In this document: positions 56,292 through 64,000 of the stretch, piece after piece | Position numbering within the stretch: the stretch's first letter is position 1 | Layout of the letters: every line of letters begins with the position of its first letter | Assembly: GCF_018275325.1 (NCBI RefSeq) | Contig: NZ_JAGVQR010000001.1 | Coordinates: 682,001-746,000 of the forward strand | Reading direction: 5' to 3' | Source: Nocardioides palaemonis | Lineage (GTDB): Bacteria; Actinomycetota; Actinomycetes; Propionibacteriales; Nocardioidaceae | DNA length: 64,000 bases | Notes under the pieces: generated by a model | Seen by the model: the letters and a program-made list of their open reading frames with translations, nothing else | The model's database searches: none | Told to the model about the DNA's origin: nothing | Translations under genes and position numbers: made by a program

Positions 56292-57122
56292 ATGCGGTGG
56301 CGAGCGGCGGACGGCAGGGTGCTCCAGGGCTGGGTCGGCGGGGCAGACCACGGGCCGCTGGTGGCGGTGCTGCACGGGTGCCCCGACACCCGGCACGTGG
56401 CGATGACCGGTGACGGCGCCGCGCGCGAGGTGGGCGTACGGCTGCTCTGCGTCAACCGGCCCGGCTACGGCGCCTCGACGCCGCACGCCTCGACCCACGT
56501 GACGGTGGCCGACGACCTCGCCGAGGTGGCCGCCGGCCTGGGGCACGACCGTTTCGCGGTGCTGGGCATGTCGGTCGGGGGCGGGTACGCCGTCGCCTGC
56601 GCGGCGCGACACCCCGACCGGGTCTCCGCGCTCGGCCTGGTCTCCGCGCAGCCACCGGGAAGCAGGACCGAGTCGCCTGAGGAGCTGGCCGAGGAGGTCG
56701 CGCCGGAGTTCCACGACTGGCGTGCGGCGGTCGGGCCGGACGAGCCCGACGACGAGGTCCTCGCCGCGCGCTGGTGCCGGGGCCTCCCCTCGGCCGACGC
56801 TGCTCTGGTCGAGGCACGCGGAGCGACAGCGGTCGCCGCGTCGGTCCGCGAGGCGCTGGCCGACCCGGCCGGCTACCTCCGCGACGCGGCGCTCGTGCTA
56901 CGCCCGTGGTCCCACCGCCCGCAGGACGTGCGGTGCCCGGTCCGCGTCTGGGCGGGGGAGCTGGACGACCGCAGCAGCCCCGGTGCGCCGGAGCTGGTCG
57001 CGGGCATCGACGACGCCGTGGTCCGGGTCTGGCCGGGCACGACCCACCTGGCCGCCCTGGTGGCGCACTGGCCCGAGGTGCTGGCGGCGCTGGCGGACCC
57101 CGCCGGCACCGGGCGCGGCTGA
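56292..57122 (+). CDS. Alpha/beta hydrolase
   Basis: A 276-residue protein. HGCPDTRH near residue 28 forms the oxyanion region, the nucleophile Ser is in GMSVGGGY near residue 99, and the late His is in GTTHLAAL near 240, with an Asp in ELDDRSSPG. The catalytic triad is therefore complete. The family includes epoxide hydrolases, lactonases and esterases. The substrate is unknown. Its stop is immediately followed by the HNH gene stop on the other strand, with no gap. Confidence 0.9.
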   Translation: MRWRAADGRVLQGWVGGADHGPLVAVLHGCPDTRHVAMTGDGAAREVGVRLLCVNRPGYGASTPHASTHVTVADDLAEVAAGLGHDRFAVLGMSVGGGYAVACAARHPDRVSALGLVSAQPPGSRTESPEELAEEVAPEFHDWRAAVGPDEPDDEVLAARWCRGLPSADAALVEARGATAVAASVREALADPAGYLRDAALVLRPWSHRPQDVRCPVRVWAGELDDRSSPGAPELVAGIDDAVVRVWPGTTHLAALVAHWPEVLAALADPAGTGRG

Positions 57123-57797
57123 TCAGGACACGACGACGACGGTGATCGCGGAGTCGGCGCAGCCGGACGCGACGTCGCGCAGCGCCGCGATCTCGGTGGC
57201 GTCGGCGGTCAGGCTCCAGCGGATCTTGGCGGCCACCCAGTCCTTGACGTAGCGGCACTGGTTGATCGGCGGCAGCCACTCCGCGACGTCCTGGTCGCCC
57301 TTCGAGCGGTTGTAGGACGCGGTGACGCCGACGAGCGTGCGGCTGTCGCCGAGGTCGTTGGCGTAGGCCTGGCGTCGCGCCGACGTCCAGGTGCGGGCCC
57401 CGGAGTCCCACGCCTCGGCCAGGGGCACCATGTGGTCGATGTCGAGGGCGGACGCGGACGTCTGCGACGCGCCCTCGTAGTAGGAGTACCAGCGGCCGCC
57501 GGTGAGGCTGCAGCCGGACCCGACCGTCGGCGCGTCCTCGGCCTCGGCGATCAGCACCTCGTCGCGGGTGTCGCAGCCGTCGCCGTCCGCGTCGATCCAG
57601 TGGTTGAACAGGTCACGCGAGTAGCCCGTGCGGTTCTCGGTGCCGACCGGGATCGCGGAGATGCCCGAGGTGAGGGTGCCGCTCCACGTGCTGTCGGCCC
57701 GGGCCGACGTGCTGGAGAACGCCAGCAGGGTGGAGGTGAGCAGGACGGTGGATGCGGAGGTCGCGAGGACCCGCCCGAGAGAGGTCATGGCCGTCAT
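57123..57797 (-). CDS. Secreted HNH endonuclease (DUF1524)
   Basis: A 224-residue protein from ATG 57797 (57788 also possible). Sec signal peptide residues 1 to about 35 (VLATSASTVLLTSTLLAFSS, then ARADS). The nuclease motif DIDHMVPLAEAWDSGA gives the first His-containing pair, and the family pattern continues with NDLGDSRTLVGVTASYNRSKGDQDVAEW and CRYVKDWVAAK with Arg/Lys. Family members are secreted nucleases that scavenge DNA. Calcium-like DADGDGCDTRDE near residue 70 also resembles an EF-hand or metal loop. Confidence 0.92.
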   Translation of the reverse strand: MTAMTSLGRVLATSASTVLLTSTLLAFSSTSARADSTWSGTLTSGISAIPVGTENRTGYSRDLFNHWIDADGDGCDTRDEVLIAEAEDAPTVGSGCSLTGGRWYSYYEGASQTSASALDIDHMVPLAEAWDSGARTWTSARRQAYANDLGDSRTLVGVTASYNRSKGDQDVAEWLPPINQCRYVKDWVAAKIRWSLTADATEIAALRDVASGCADSAITVVVVS

Positions 57798-57889
57798 CCT
57801 GTGGCGCGCGGACAGCCACCGGAAGGCTCAGGAACGTGCACTGCACACACCTGAGGCAGGTGGGCGTGGTACGCGGGTCAGTGCCCGTG

Positions 57890-58141
57890 TCAGTGCGCGG
57901 TGTCGGCCGAGGCCGGGGCGTCGCAGCCGCTGCTGAAGCCGGCGGCGTCGGCGACCCGCATGACGCAGTCCCCGTCGCCCACGGCGCCACCCGCCAGGGT
58001 GGAGTGGCTCCACACCGAGCCGAGGGCGGCGAGCAGGATCGCCACGACGCCCGCGACCCGCAGGCGACGGTGGAGGCGCTCGTCCTCGCGCGCGGCGCGC
58101 ACGTCGACGGAGGCGTCCGACTGGAGCTCGATCACCGTCAT
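57890..58141 (-). CDS. Small single-TM protein divergent from the CarH-like regulator
   Basis: 83 residues from ATG 58141, with AGGAGG six bases before it. Residues 1-35 are charged and cytoplasmic (MTVIELQSDASVDVRAARED), one helix at about 32-50 (VAGVVAILLAALGSVWSH), then an extracellular tail with two cysteines in GDCVMRVADAAG and SSGCDAP, possibly a disulfide. I recognise no family. It starts 117 bases from the regulator GTG, across the six-repeat operator, so its expression should depend on that regulator. Confidence 0.75.
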   Translation of the reverse strand: MTVIELQSDASVDVRAAREDERLHRRLRVAGVVAILLAALGSVWSHSTLAGGAVGDGDCVMRVADAAGFSSGCDAPASADTAH

Positions 58142-58169
58142 GGGTCCTCCTCGACCGCGGCACGCGCGG

Positions 58170-58249
58170 GTTGTCCACAGTTTGTCCACTGTTGGTGGAC
58201 AACGGGAGCGTAAGTCCATGTCCAAGGTTTGTCCAAAGTCGGTGTACCC
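58170..58249. promoter_or_regulatory. CarH/LitR-type operator: two clusters of three 11-bp repeats
   Basis: Tandem 11-mers NNNGTNNANNN at 58170 (GTTGTCCACAG), 58181 (TTTGTCCACTG) and 58192 (TTGGTGGACAA), and at 58217 (CATGTCCAAGG), 58228 (TTTGTCCAAAG) and 58239 (TCGGTGTACCC). The clusters are separated by 14 bases. From memory, CarH tetramers bind three such 11-bp direct repeats. One cluster lies near each divergent start. Confidence 0.7.
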
Positions 58250-58257
58250 TTGCGAAC

Positions 58258-59115
58258 GTGTACACCGTCGGACGGACCGCGCAGCTCACCGGAGTGCCTC
58301 GGGAGACGCTGCGCAAGTGGGAGCAGCGCTACGGCGTGGTGAGCCCGGTCCGCACCGAGGGCAACTACCGGCTCTACGACGACGAGTCGGTCCGACGCCT
58401 CACGGTCATGCGCGACCTGGTCGACTCCGGCTGGTCTCCCAAGGAGGCGGCGCGGCGGGTGCTGCAGGCTCCGGATGCCCCGCCGTCCGCGGTCAGCGAC
58501 GCCCCCGCTCCACTGGACGAGCTGGCGCGCTGTGCCGAGGCCTTCGACCTCGGCCGCGTGGAGCAGGTGCTCGACGAGGCGTTCGCGCGCTCCGACCTCG
58601 ACTCGGTCATCGATGACTGGCTGATGCCCTCGCTGGTCCGCCTCGGCGAGGCCTGGCAGCGCGGGCAGGTCACCGTGGCGGGGGAGCACTTCATCAGCGC
58701 CGCGGTCCACCGCCGCCTCGCGCACGCCTTCCAGCAGCTGCCGTCGGCGGCGCCGGAGGCCCCGCGCGTCGCGGTCGGCCTCGCCCGCGGCTCGCGCCAC
58801 GAGCTCGGCGTGCTGTCCTTCGCCGCCGTCCTGCGCAGCCACGGCATCGGCGTGACCTACCTCGGCAGCGACCTCCCGGTGGAGGCGTGGGTCGACATGG
58901 TGCGCGCCCTCGACCCCGCCGCCATCGTGATCGGCGTGCCGACCGTGGAGGACCTGCCCGCCGTGCGCGAGGTCGTCACGGCCGTCGCCCGGAGAAGGAG
59001 CCTGGTGCTGGTCGGCGGCGCCCACCAGGACCGCGTCGAGGGCGCTGAGCCGCTCGGGCACGCGCCCGGTGCAGGCGCGCGCAGCCTGGCCGTGCGCCTC
59101 GCCGGCGCCAGCTGA
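58258..59115 (+). CDS. MerR-family regulator with B12-binding domain, CarH/LitR-like
   Basis: A 285-residue protein from GTG 58258. The MerR HTH is at 1-70 (VGRTAQLTGVPRETLRKWEQRYG). A four-helix linker and B12-binding domain follow. The photoreceptor cap motif Wx9EH is present exactly (Trp133, Glu143-His144), and the lower axial ligand His181 lies in RHELG; the residue two before it is Ser, not the usual Glu/Asp. CarH proteins use adenosylcobalamin as the light sensor: the dark tetramer binds DNA, light breaks it. Carotenoid or photolyase genes are not adjacent here. Confidence 0.9.
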   Translation: MYTVGRTAQLTGVPRETLRKWEQRYGVVSPVRTEGNYRLYDDESVRRLTVMRDLVDSGWSPKEAARRVLQAPDAPPSAVSDAPAPLDELARCAEAFDLGRVEQVLDEAFARSDLDSVIDDWLMPSLVRLGEAWQRGQVTVAGEHFISAAVHRRLAHAFQQLPSAAPEAPRVAVGLARGSRHELGVLSFAAVLRSHGIGVTYLGSDLPVEAWVDMVRALDPAAIVIGVPTVEDLPAVREVVTAVARRRSLVLVGGAHQDRVEGAEPLGHAPGAGARSLAVRLAGAS

Positions 59116-59124
59116 CCGAGCCTC

Positions 59125-59574
59125 TCAGCCGCGGTGGCGGCGCCACCTGTCACGCATGACCGGTACGCCGATGGCCAGCATGAGCGCCATCAGGAACGGC
59201 GCGGTCGCCACGCTCCACCGCTCGAAGGTCGGTGAGGTCCAGCGGACCTCCCCACTGCTGGTGGTCCACACCGTGTCCTCGCCGAGGGGCACGGACGTCT
59301 TGCGGCACTTCGTCGTGGTGGTGCGGACCTCGCCCGTCGCGACGACGCGGAACCGCACCTCGTAGCGGACCTTCGGTGCCACGCACGCGTCGCCAGCCGT
59401 CGAGTCGAGGACCTCGACCGGCGTCGCCTCGCTCTGCCCGAGCAGGTGCTCGCGCTCGCCCGCGTCGAACGCGAGCACGGCACCGAGCATCACCGCGACG
59501 GCCAGCAGCGACCAGGCCAGCATGCGCGCGTAGAGCCGGACGAACGACCGTCCTCGCTCCTCCCCCGAGACCAC
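59125..59574 (-). CDS. Two-TM membrane protein of unknown function
   Basis: A 149-residue protein from GTG 59574. Two helices, MLAWSLLAVAVMLGAVLAF (about residues 17-35) and ATAPFLMALMLAIGVPVM (about 121-138), bracket a soluble loop of about 80 residues containing cysteines in DACVAP and TKCRKT. The layout of two helices around a beta-rich loop resembles DUF3592-type proteins, not proven. Translation may start at an internal ATG near MLAW. It lies five bases downstream of the class I fumarase gene on the same strand, so they are probably cotranscribed. Confidence 0.75.
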   Translation of the reverse strand: MVSGEERGRSFVRLYARMLAWSLLAVAVMLGAVLAFDAGEREHLLGQSEATPVEVLDSTAGDACVAPKVRYEVRFRVVATGEVRTTTTKCRKTSVPLGEDTVWTTSSGEVRWTSPTFERWSVATAPFLMALMLAIGVPVMRDRWRRHRG

Positions 59575-59579
59575 CCTGT

Positions 59580-61274
<1,695 letters not shown>

Positions 61275-61285
61275 GGCGGCTGATG

Positions 61286-61675
61286 CTACGCCGGGCCCGC
61301 GCCCTCGCCCGACTCGCCCTCGAGCTCGCGCCGCTTCCTCTCCCGGGCCAGGCGCCGCTGCTCCTCGGCGCGCTCGCGCACCTTCTTCAGGAATTCCTCG
61401 TCCGCGGCCGGGTCGGCCGCCGCGAACCGGCCGGGACGGTCGTACTCGGGGAACGCGGAGGCGCTGCGCTCGTGGGGGGCCGGGCGGCGTGGTGTGCGCT
61501 GGGGGCGACCGGCGGCGAGCCACGCGACGGACCCCACGAACGGGAAGAACAGGATCAGCAGGATCCACCAGGTCTTCTGGAGGTGGCGCACCTCGTCGTC
61601 GCGGCTGGTGATCGCGTCGACGAGGCAGTAGACCGTCAGCACGAGTGGCAGGACGTAGAACAGCACGATGCGCAT
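61286..61675 (-). CDS. PLDc-N (phospholipase D nuclease N-terminal) membrane protein
   Basis: A 129-residue protein with two TM segments ([20 protein letters not shown] and [22 protein letters not shown]) and the PLDc_N pattern around [19 protein letters not shown]. The C-terminal half is charged ([25 protein letters not shown]), a helical tail. No HKD motif is present, so it is the anchoring domain alone. Function is unknown. It is upstream of the class I fumarase on the minus strand by 11 bases. Confidence 0.9.
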   Translation of the reverse strand: MRIVLFYVLPLVLTVYCLVDAITSRDDEVRHLQKTWWILLILFFPFVGSVAWLAAGRPQRTPRRPAPHERSASAFPEYDRPGRFAAADPAADEEFLKKVRERAEEQRRLARERKRRELEGESGEGAGPA

Positions 61676-61895
61676 GACGAGACCCCCGCAGGTCGGCCCT
61701 GCCGGGGCCGCGGACGCCGGGGACGACCCGGCGCGAGCGGGAGCGTAGCGCCCCCGCGACGGGATCCGGTACGAAATCGACGTTCACCGATCGGTTGCTA
61801 CGAGGTCATCCGGGAGTAGCCTCCGATCCAACGGGACCGATCAGGCTCCGCGCGGCAACCCCACGACTCTCGGCACGTCACCCCCTGGAGGCACT
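61676..61895. other. 220-base divergent gap before the polyamine/iron ABC operon
   Basis: No gene is seen. The centre contains CCGATCGG, a palindrome, at about 61787-61794. The ABC gene is preceded by GGAGG near 61885. No promoter is scored; TTGCTA at about 61794 and TAGCCT near 61817 are a possible -35/-10 pair. Confidence 0.4.
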
Positions 61896-63020
61896 GTGAA
61901 CACCCGCAAGACACTCGTATCCCTCACCGCGCTCGCGACGCTGATGTCCGTCGCCGCCTGCGCGGCGCCGGAGAAGAAGGCGGACACCACCACCGAGAGC
62001 GGGGTCGACGCGGCCACCGCCACCTCGGCCGAGGACTTCGGCGGGATGGACGAGCTGGTCAAGGCCGCCCAGGACGAGGGCGAGCTCAACGTGATCGCGC
62101 TGCCGCCGGACTGGGCCAACTACGCCGAGATCATCTCCACGTTCGAGGACAAGTACGACATCGACGTCAACTCCGACCAGCCGGACGCTGCGTCGCAGGA
62201 CGAGATCAACGCCGCCAACGACCTCAAGGGCACCGACCGCGCCCCCGACGTGTTCGACCTCGGCCAGTCCGTGGCGCTCGCCAACACCGACATGTTCGCC
62301 CCCTACAAGGTCGAGACGTTCGACGACATCCCGGCCGACTTCAAGGACGCCGACGGCACGTGGGTCAACGACTACGGCGGCTACATGTCGATCGGCTACG
62401 ACTCCTCCAAGGTCCCCGACGTGACGTCGGTGCAGGACCTGCTCGGTCCCGACTTCAAGGGCAAGGTCGCGCTCAACGGCGACCCGACCCAGGCCGGCGC
62501 GGCCTTCAGCGGCGTGATGATGGCCGCCATCGCCAACGGCGGCTCCGCCGATGACATCGCCCCCGGCGTCGACTTCTTCGCCGAGCTGAAGAAGGCCGGC
62601 AACTTCCTCACCGTCGACCCCGACTCCGGCACCATCGAGCAGGGCACCACCCCGGTCGTCATCGACTGGGACTACCTCGGCTCGGCGGCCGCGGCCAACG
62701 TCGACACCTGGAAGACCGTCGTCCCGGAGGAGGCCGTCGTGGCCGGCTACTACTTCCAGGCCATCAACGCCGACGCGCCGCACCCGGCCGCCGCGCGCCT
62801 GTGGCAGGAGTTCCTCTACAGCGACGAGGGTCAGAACCTCTGGCTCAAGGGCGGCGCCCGGCCGGTCCGCGGCGACCAGATGGCCGAGGACGGCACCATT
62901 GACGCCGACCTGTGGGACGCGCTGCCCGAGGTGACCGGCGACCCGGTCATCCCCACCGACGACCAGACCACCACGGCCGGTGAGTACCTGGCGGCCAACT
63001 GGTCCAAGGCCATCCGCTGA
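61896..63020 (+). CDS. ABC transporter substrate-binding lipoprotein (polyamine/iron type)
   Basis: A 374-residue protein from GTG 61896. Lipobox SVAAC near residue 22. The rest is a type-2 periplasmic-binding protein similar to PotD/FbpA: GELNVIALPPDWANYAEIISTFEDKYDI, DVFDLGQSVALANTDMFAPYK and QAINADAPHPAAARLWQEFLYSDEGQNLWLKGGARPVRG. Ligand could be putrescine/spermidine, iron or an organophosphonate; sequence alone does not settle it. It is followed at once by a permease that reads from a CTG overlapping its stop codon, and then by another permease. Confidence 0.9.
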   Translation: MNTRKTLVSLTALATLMSVAACAAPEKKADTTTESGVDAATATSAEDFGGMDELVKAAQDEGELNVIALPPDWANYAEIISTFEDKYDIDVNSDQPDAASQDEINAANDLKGTDRAPDVFDLGQSVALANTDMFAPYKVETFDDIPADFKDADGTWVNDYGGYMSIGYDSSKVPDVTSVQDLLGPDFKGKVALNGDPTQAGAAFSGVMMAAIANGGSADDIAPGVDFFAELKKAGNFLTVDPDSGTIEQGTTPVVIDWDYLGSAAAANVDTWKTVVPEEAVVAGYYFQAINADAPHPAAARLWQEFLYSDEGQNLWLKGGARPVRGDQMAEDGTIDADLWDALPEVTGDPVIPTDDQTTTAGEYLAANWSKAIR

Positions 63021-63901
63021 GCACCACCGCCACCGGCGGTCCGGGGTCGGGTCGACGCAGTGCCGTCGGCCCGGCCCTCGGGCTGCTGCCCTTCCTCGTC
63101 TTCGTCCTGGTCTTCCTCGTCGTCCCCACGGTCACCGTGGTGGTCGGGGCCTTCCAGGACGGCGACGGGCGCCCGACGCTCGGCAACCTCGACGCGCTGA
63201 CCAGCGACGCCGCGCTGTCGGCGCTCAAGGGCTCGCTGGTGCTGTCGGCCACGACGGCGCTGATCGGCGCCGCCCTCGGTGCGCTGCTGGCCTACCTCGT
63301 GGTCTCGCTGCCCTCGCAGAGCCTGCTGCGGCGCACCACCCTCGCGATCAGCGGCGTCCTCGCCCAGTTCGGCGGCGTCGTGCTCGCGTTCGCGTGGATC
63401 GCGACGATCGGGTCGGTCGGCATCGTGACCAAGGCGATGTCCGACGTCCTCGGCGTCGACATCTACGGCTCGGGGTGGCTCTTCGACCTCCCGGGACTGG
63501 TCGTGGTCTACGCCTACTTCCAGATCCCGCTCATGGTGATCGTCTTCGCCCCGGCCTTCGAGGGCCTGCGTCCGCAGTGGCGCGAGGCGGCGGTCAACCT
63601 CGGCGCGTCGACGTGGGACTACTGGCGCCACGTGGCCCTGCCGCTGCTGACCCCGGCGTTCCTCGGCGCGCTGCTGCTGCTCTTCGCGAACGCCTTCGCG
63701 GCCTACGCCACCGCCGCCGTGCTGGTGAGCCAGGGGCAGCCGATCGTGCCGCTGCTCATCCGGCAGGCGATCACCAGCGAGGTGCTGCTCGGCCAGGCGA
63801 ACGTCGGCTTCGCGCTCGCGCTGGAGATGATCGTCGTGGTCACCATCGTGATGGTCGCCTACAACCTGCTGCTCAAGCGGACGTCGAGGTGGATGCGATG
63901 A
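63017..63901 (+). CDS. ABC transporter permease (PotB-like), probable CTG start
   Basis: A 294-residue permease. GTG 63137 is the first canonical start, but the frame is open before it and encodes a complete first TM helix (LGLLPFLVFVLVFLVVPTV). The preceding in-frame stop leaves no ATG, GTG or TTG in that stretch, but CTG 63017 overlaps the binding-protein stop as CTGA, matching the ATGA/GTGA pattern used elsewhere in this window. The EAA loop REAAVNLGASTWDYWRHVALP is near residue 190. Six TM helices result with the CTG start and only five with GTG. Confidence 0.8.
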   Translation: MSTTATGGPGSGRRSAVGPALGLLPFLVFVLVFLVVPTVTVVVGAFQDGDGRPTLGNLDALTSDAALSALKGSLVLSATTALIGAALGALLAYLVVSLPSQSLLRRTTLAISGVLAQFGGVVLAFAWIATIGSVGIVTKAMSDVLGVDIYGSGWLFDLPGLVVVYAYFQIPLMVIVFAPAFEGLRPQWREAAVNLGASTWDYWRHVALPLLTPAFLGALLLLFANAFAAYATAAVLVSQGQPIVPLLIRQAITSEVLLGQANVGFALALEMIVVVTIVMVAYNLLLKRTSRWMR

Positions 63902-64000
63902 CCCCCACCCGGACCTTCAAGGTCGTACGCGCGGTCCTGCTGCTCGCCTTCGCGGCGTACTTCTTCGTGCCGCTGATCGCCATGCTCGACTTCTCCACCC
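63898..64000 (+). CDS. ABC transporter permease (PotC-like), 3' truncated by window
   Basis: ATG 63898 overlaps the previous stop (ATGA). The 34 visible residues (TPTRTFKVVRAVLLLAFAAY, then FFVPLIAMLDFST) are the start of a PotC-type permease with the first TM helix. The rest, and any ATPase of the system, lie beyond the window. Confidence 0.85.
   Translation, partial: MTPTRTFKVVRAVLLLAFAAYFFVPLIAMLDFST

Noticed and set aside
57123..57797. HNH nuclease as a defence (restriction or toxin) component.
   Set aside because: It has a signal peptide and no partner methylase or immunity gene, so a secreted scavenging nuclease is simpler.

Overview
The window is 64 kb of very GC-rich DNA with dense, short-spaced genes, heavy GTG start usage and many 1-4 nt stop/start overlaps. 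Gene content points to a mycothiol-producing high-GC actinobacterium, probably Propionibacteriales/Nocardioidaceae (Nocardioides-like). The supporting genes are an Mca-type mycothiol conjugate amidase, sugar ABC importers without their own ATPase, a GntR/HutC-controlled amino-sugar PTS, a short-chain Z-prenyl transferase, a DUF4307 protein and a PhoH-PIN protein. I see no rRNA, tRNA, CRISPR, transposase or prophage. The taxonomic call is inference from gene content, not a measured match.

Layout. 1-1.24 kb: the 5' part of a GAF sensor histidine kinase and a flavin-reductase-like PPOX protein (both minus). 1.38-5.3 kb: a translationally coupled AAA ATPase / GNAT / VWA operon. 5.4-8.8 kb: an SRPBCC gene broken by one stop codon, a SnoaL-like protein, an MFS exporter and an ABC1/AarF kinase. 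9-16 kb: secreted S8 protease, small secreted or unknown proteins, a TehA/SLAC1-type channel with a divergent LysR regulator, MsrA, and a secreted protein with tail-fibre-like repeats. 16.3-21.8 kb: a coupled operon metB - DUF202 - glmL/mutL-like - AI-2E permease - ilvA. 22-25 kb: greA, DUF4307, mca and a methyltransferase. 24.9-28.1 kb: a copper-linked operon (membrane protein, PCu(A)C lipoprotein, Tat-exported DyP peroxidase, CopC).

28.2-42.3 kb is a carbohydrate island. One half is galactoside use: GH42 beta-galactosidase, DeoR regulator and GH36 alpha-galactosidase, divergent from an ABC importer. The other is an amino-sugar system: GntR regulator, PTS EIIC and NagA, divergent from a SIS-domain isomerase/deaminase, separate EIIB and EIIA genes, and a HAD phosphatase. 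A 14-bp perfect palindrome lies in the divergent promoter. 42.4-48.3 kb: BrkB/YihY protein, a small HTH regulator with a ClpN-SRPBCC fusion, a UDP-glycosyltransferase-like protein, a DUF1353 protein and a hemolysin-III protein. 48.4-58 kb: Z-prenyl transferase, PhoH, a secreted lytic-transglycosylase-like protein, fumC, a penicillin-binding protein, a spermidine-synthase-like enzyme, an alpha/beta hydrolase and a secreted HNH nuclease. 58-64 kb: a CarH-like MerR/B12 photoreceptor with a six-repeat operator, class I fumarase, and the start of a polyamine/iron-type ABC importer cut by the window end.

The least expected signals are: (i) the CarH-like regulator facing a tiny unknown membrane protein across two clusters of three 11-bp repeats; (ii) the HTH + ClpN-SRPBCC pair with twin 12-bp dyads on a near-leaderless promoter; (iii) intergenic long-arm inverted repeats, some recurring as related pairs; (iv) a GNAT gene wedged by overlaps between an AAA ATPase and a VWA gene; (v) a structured phoH leader with a 12-codon uORF; and (vi) a permease whose only plausible start is CTG.
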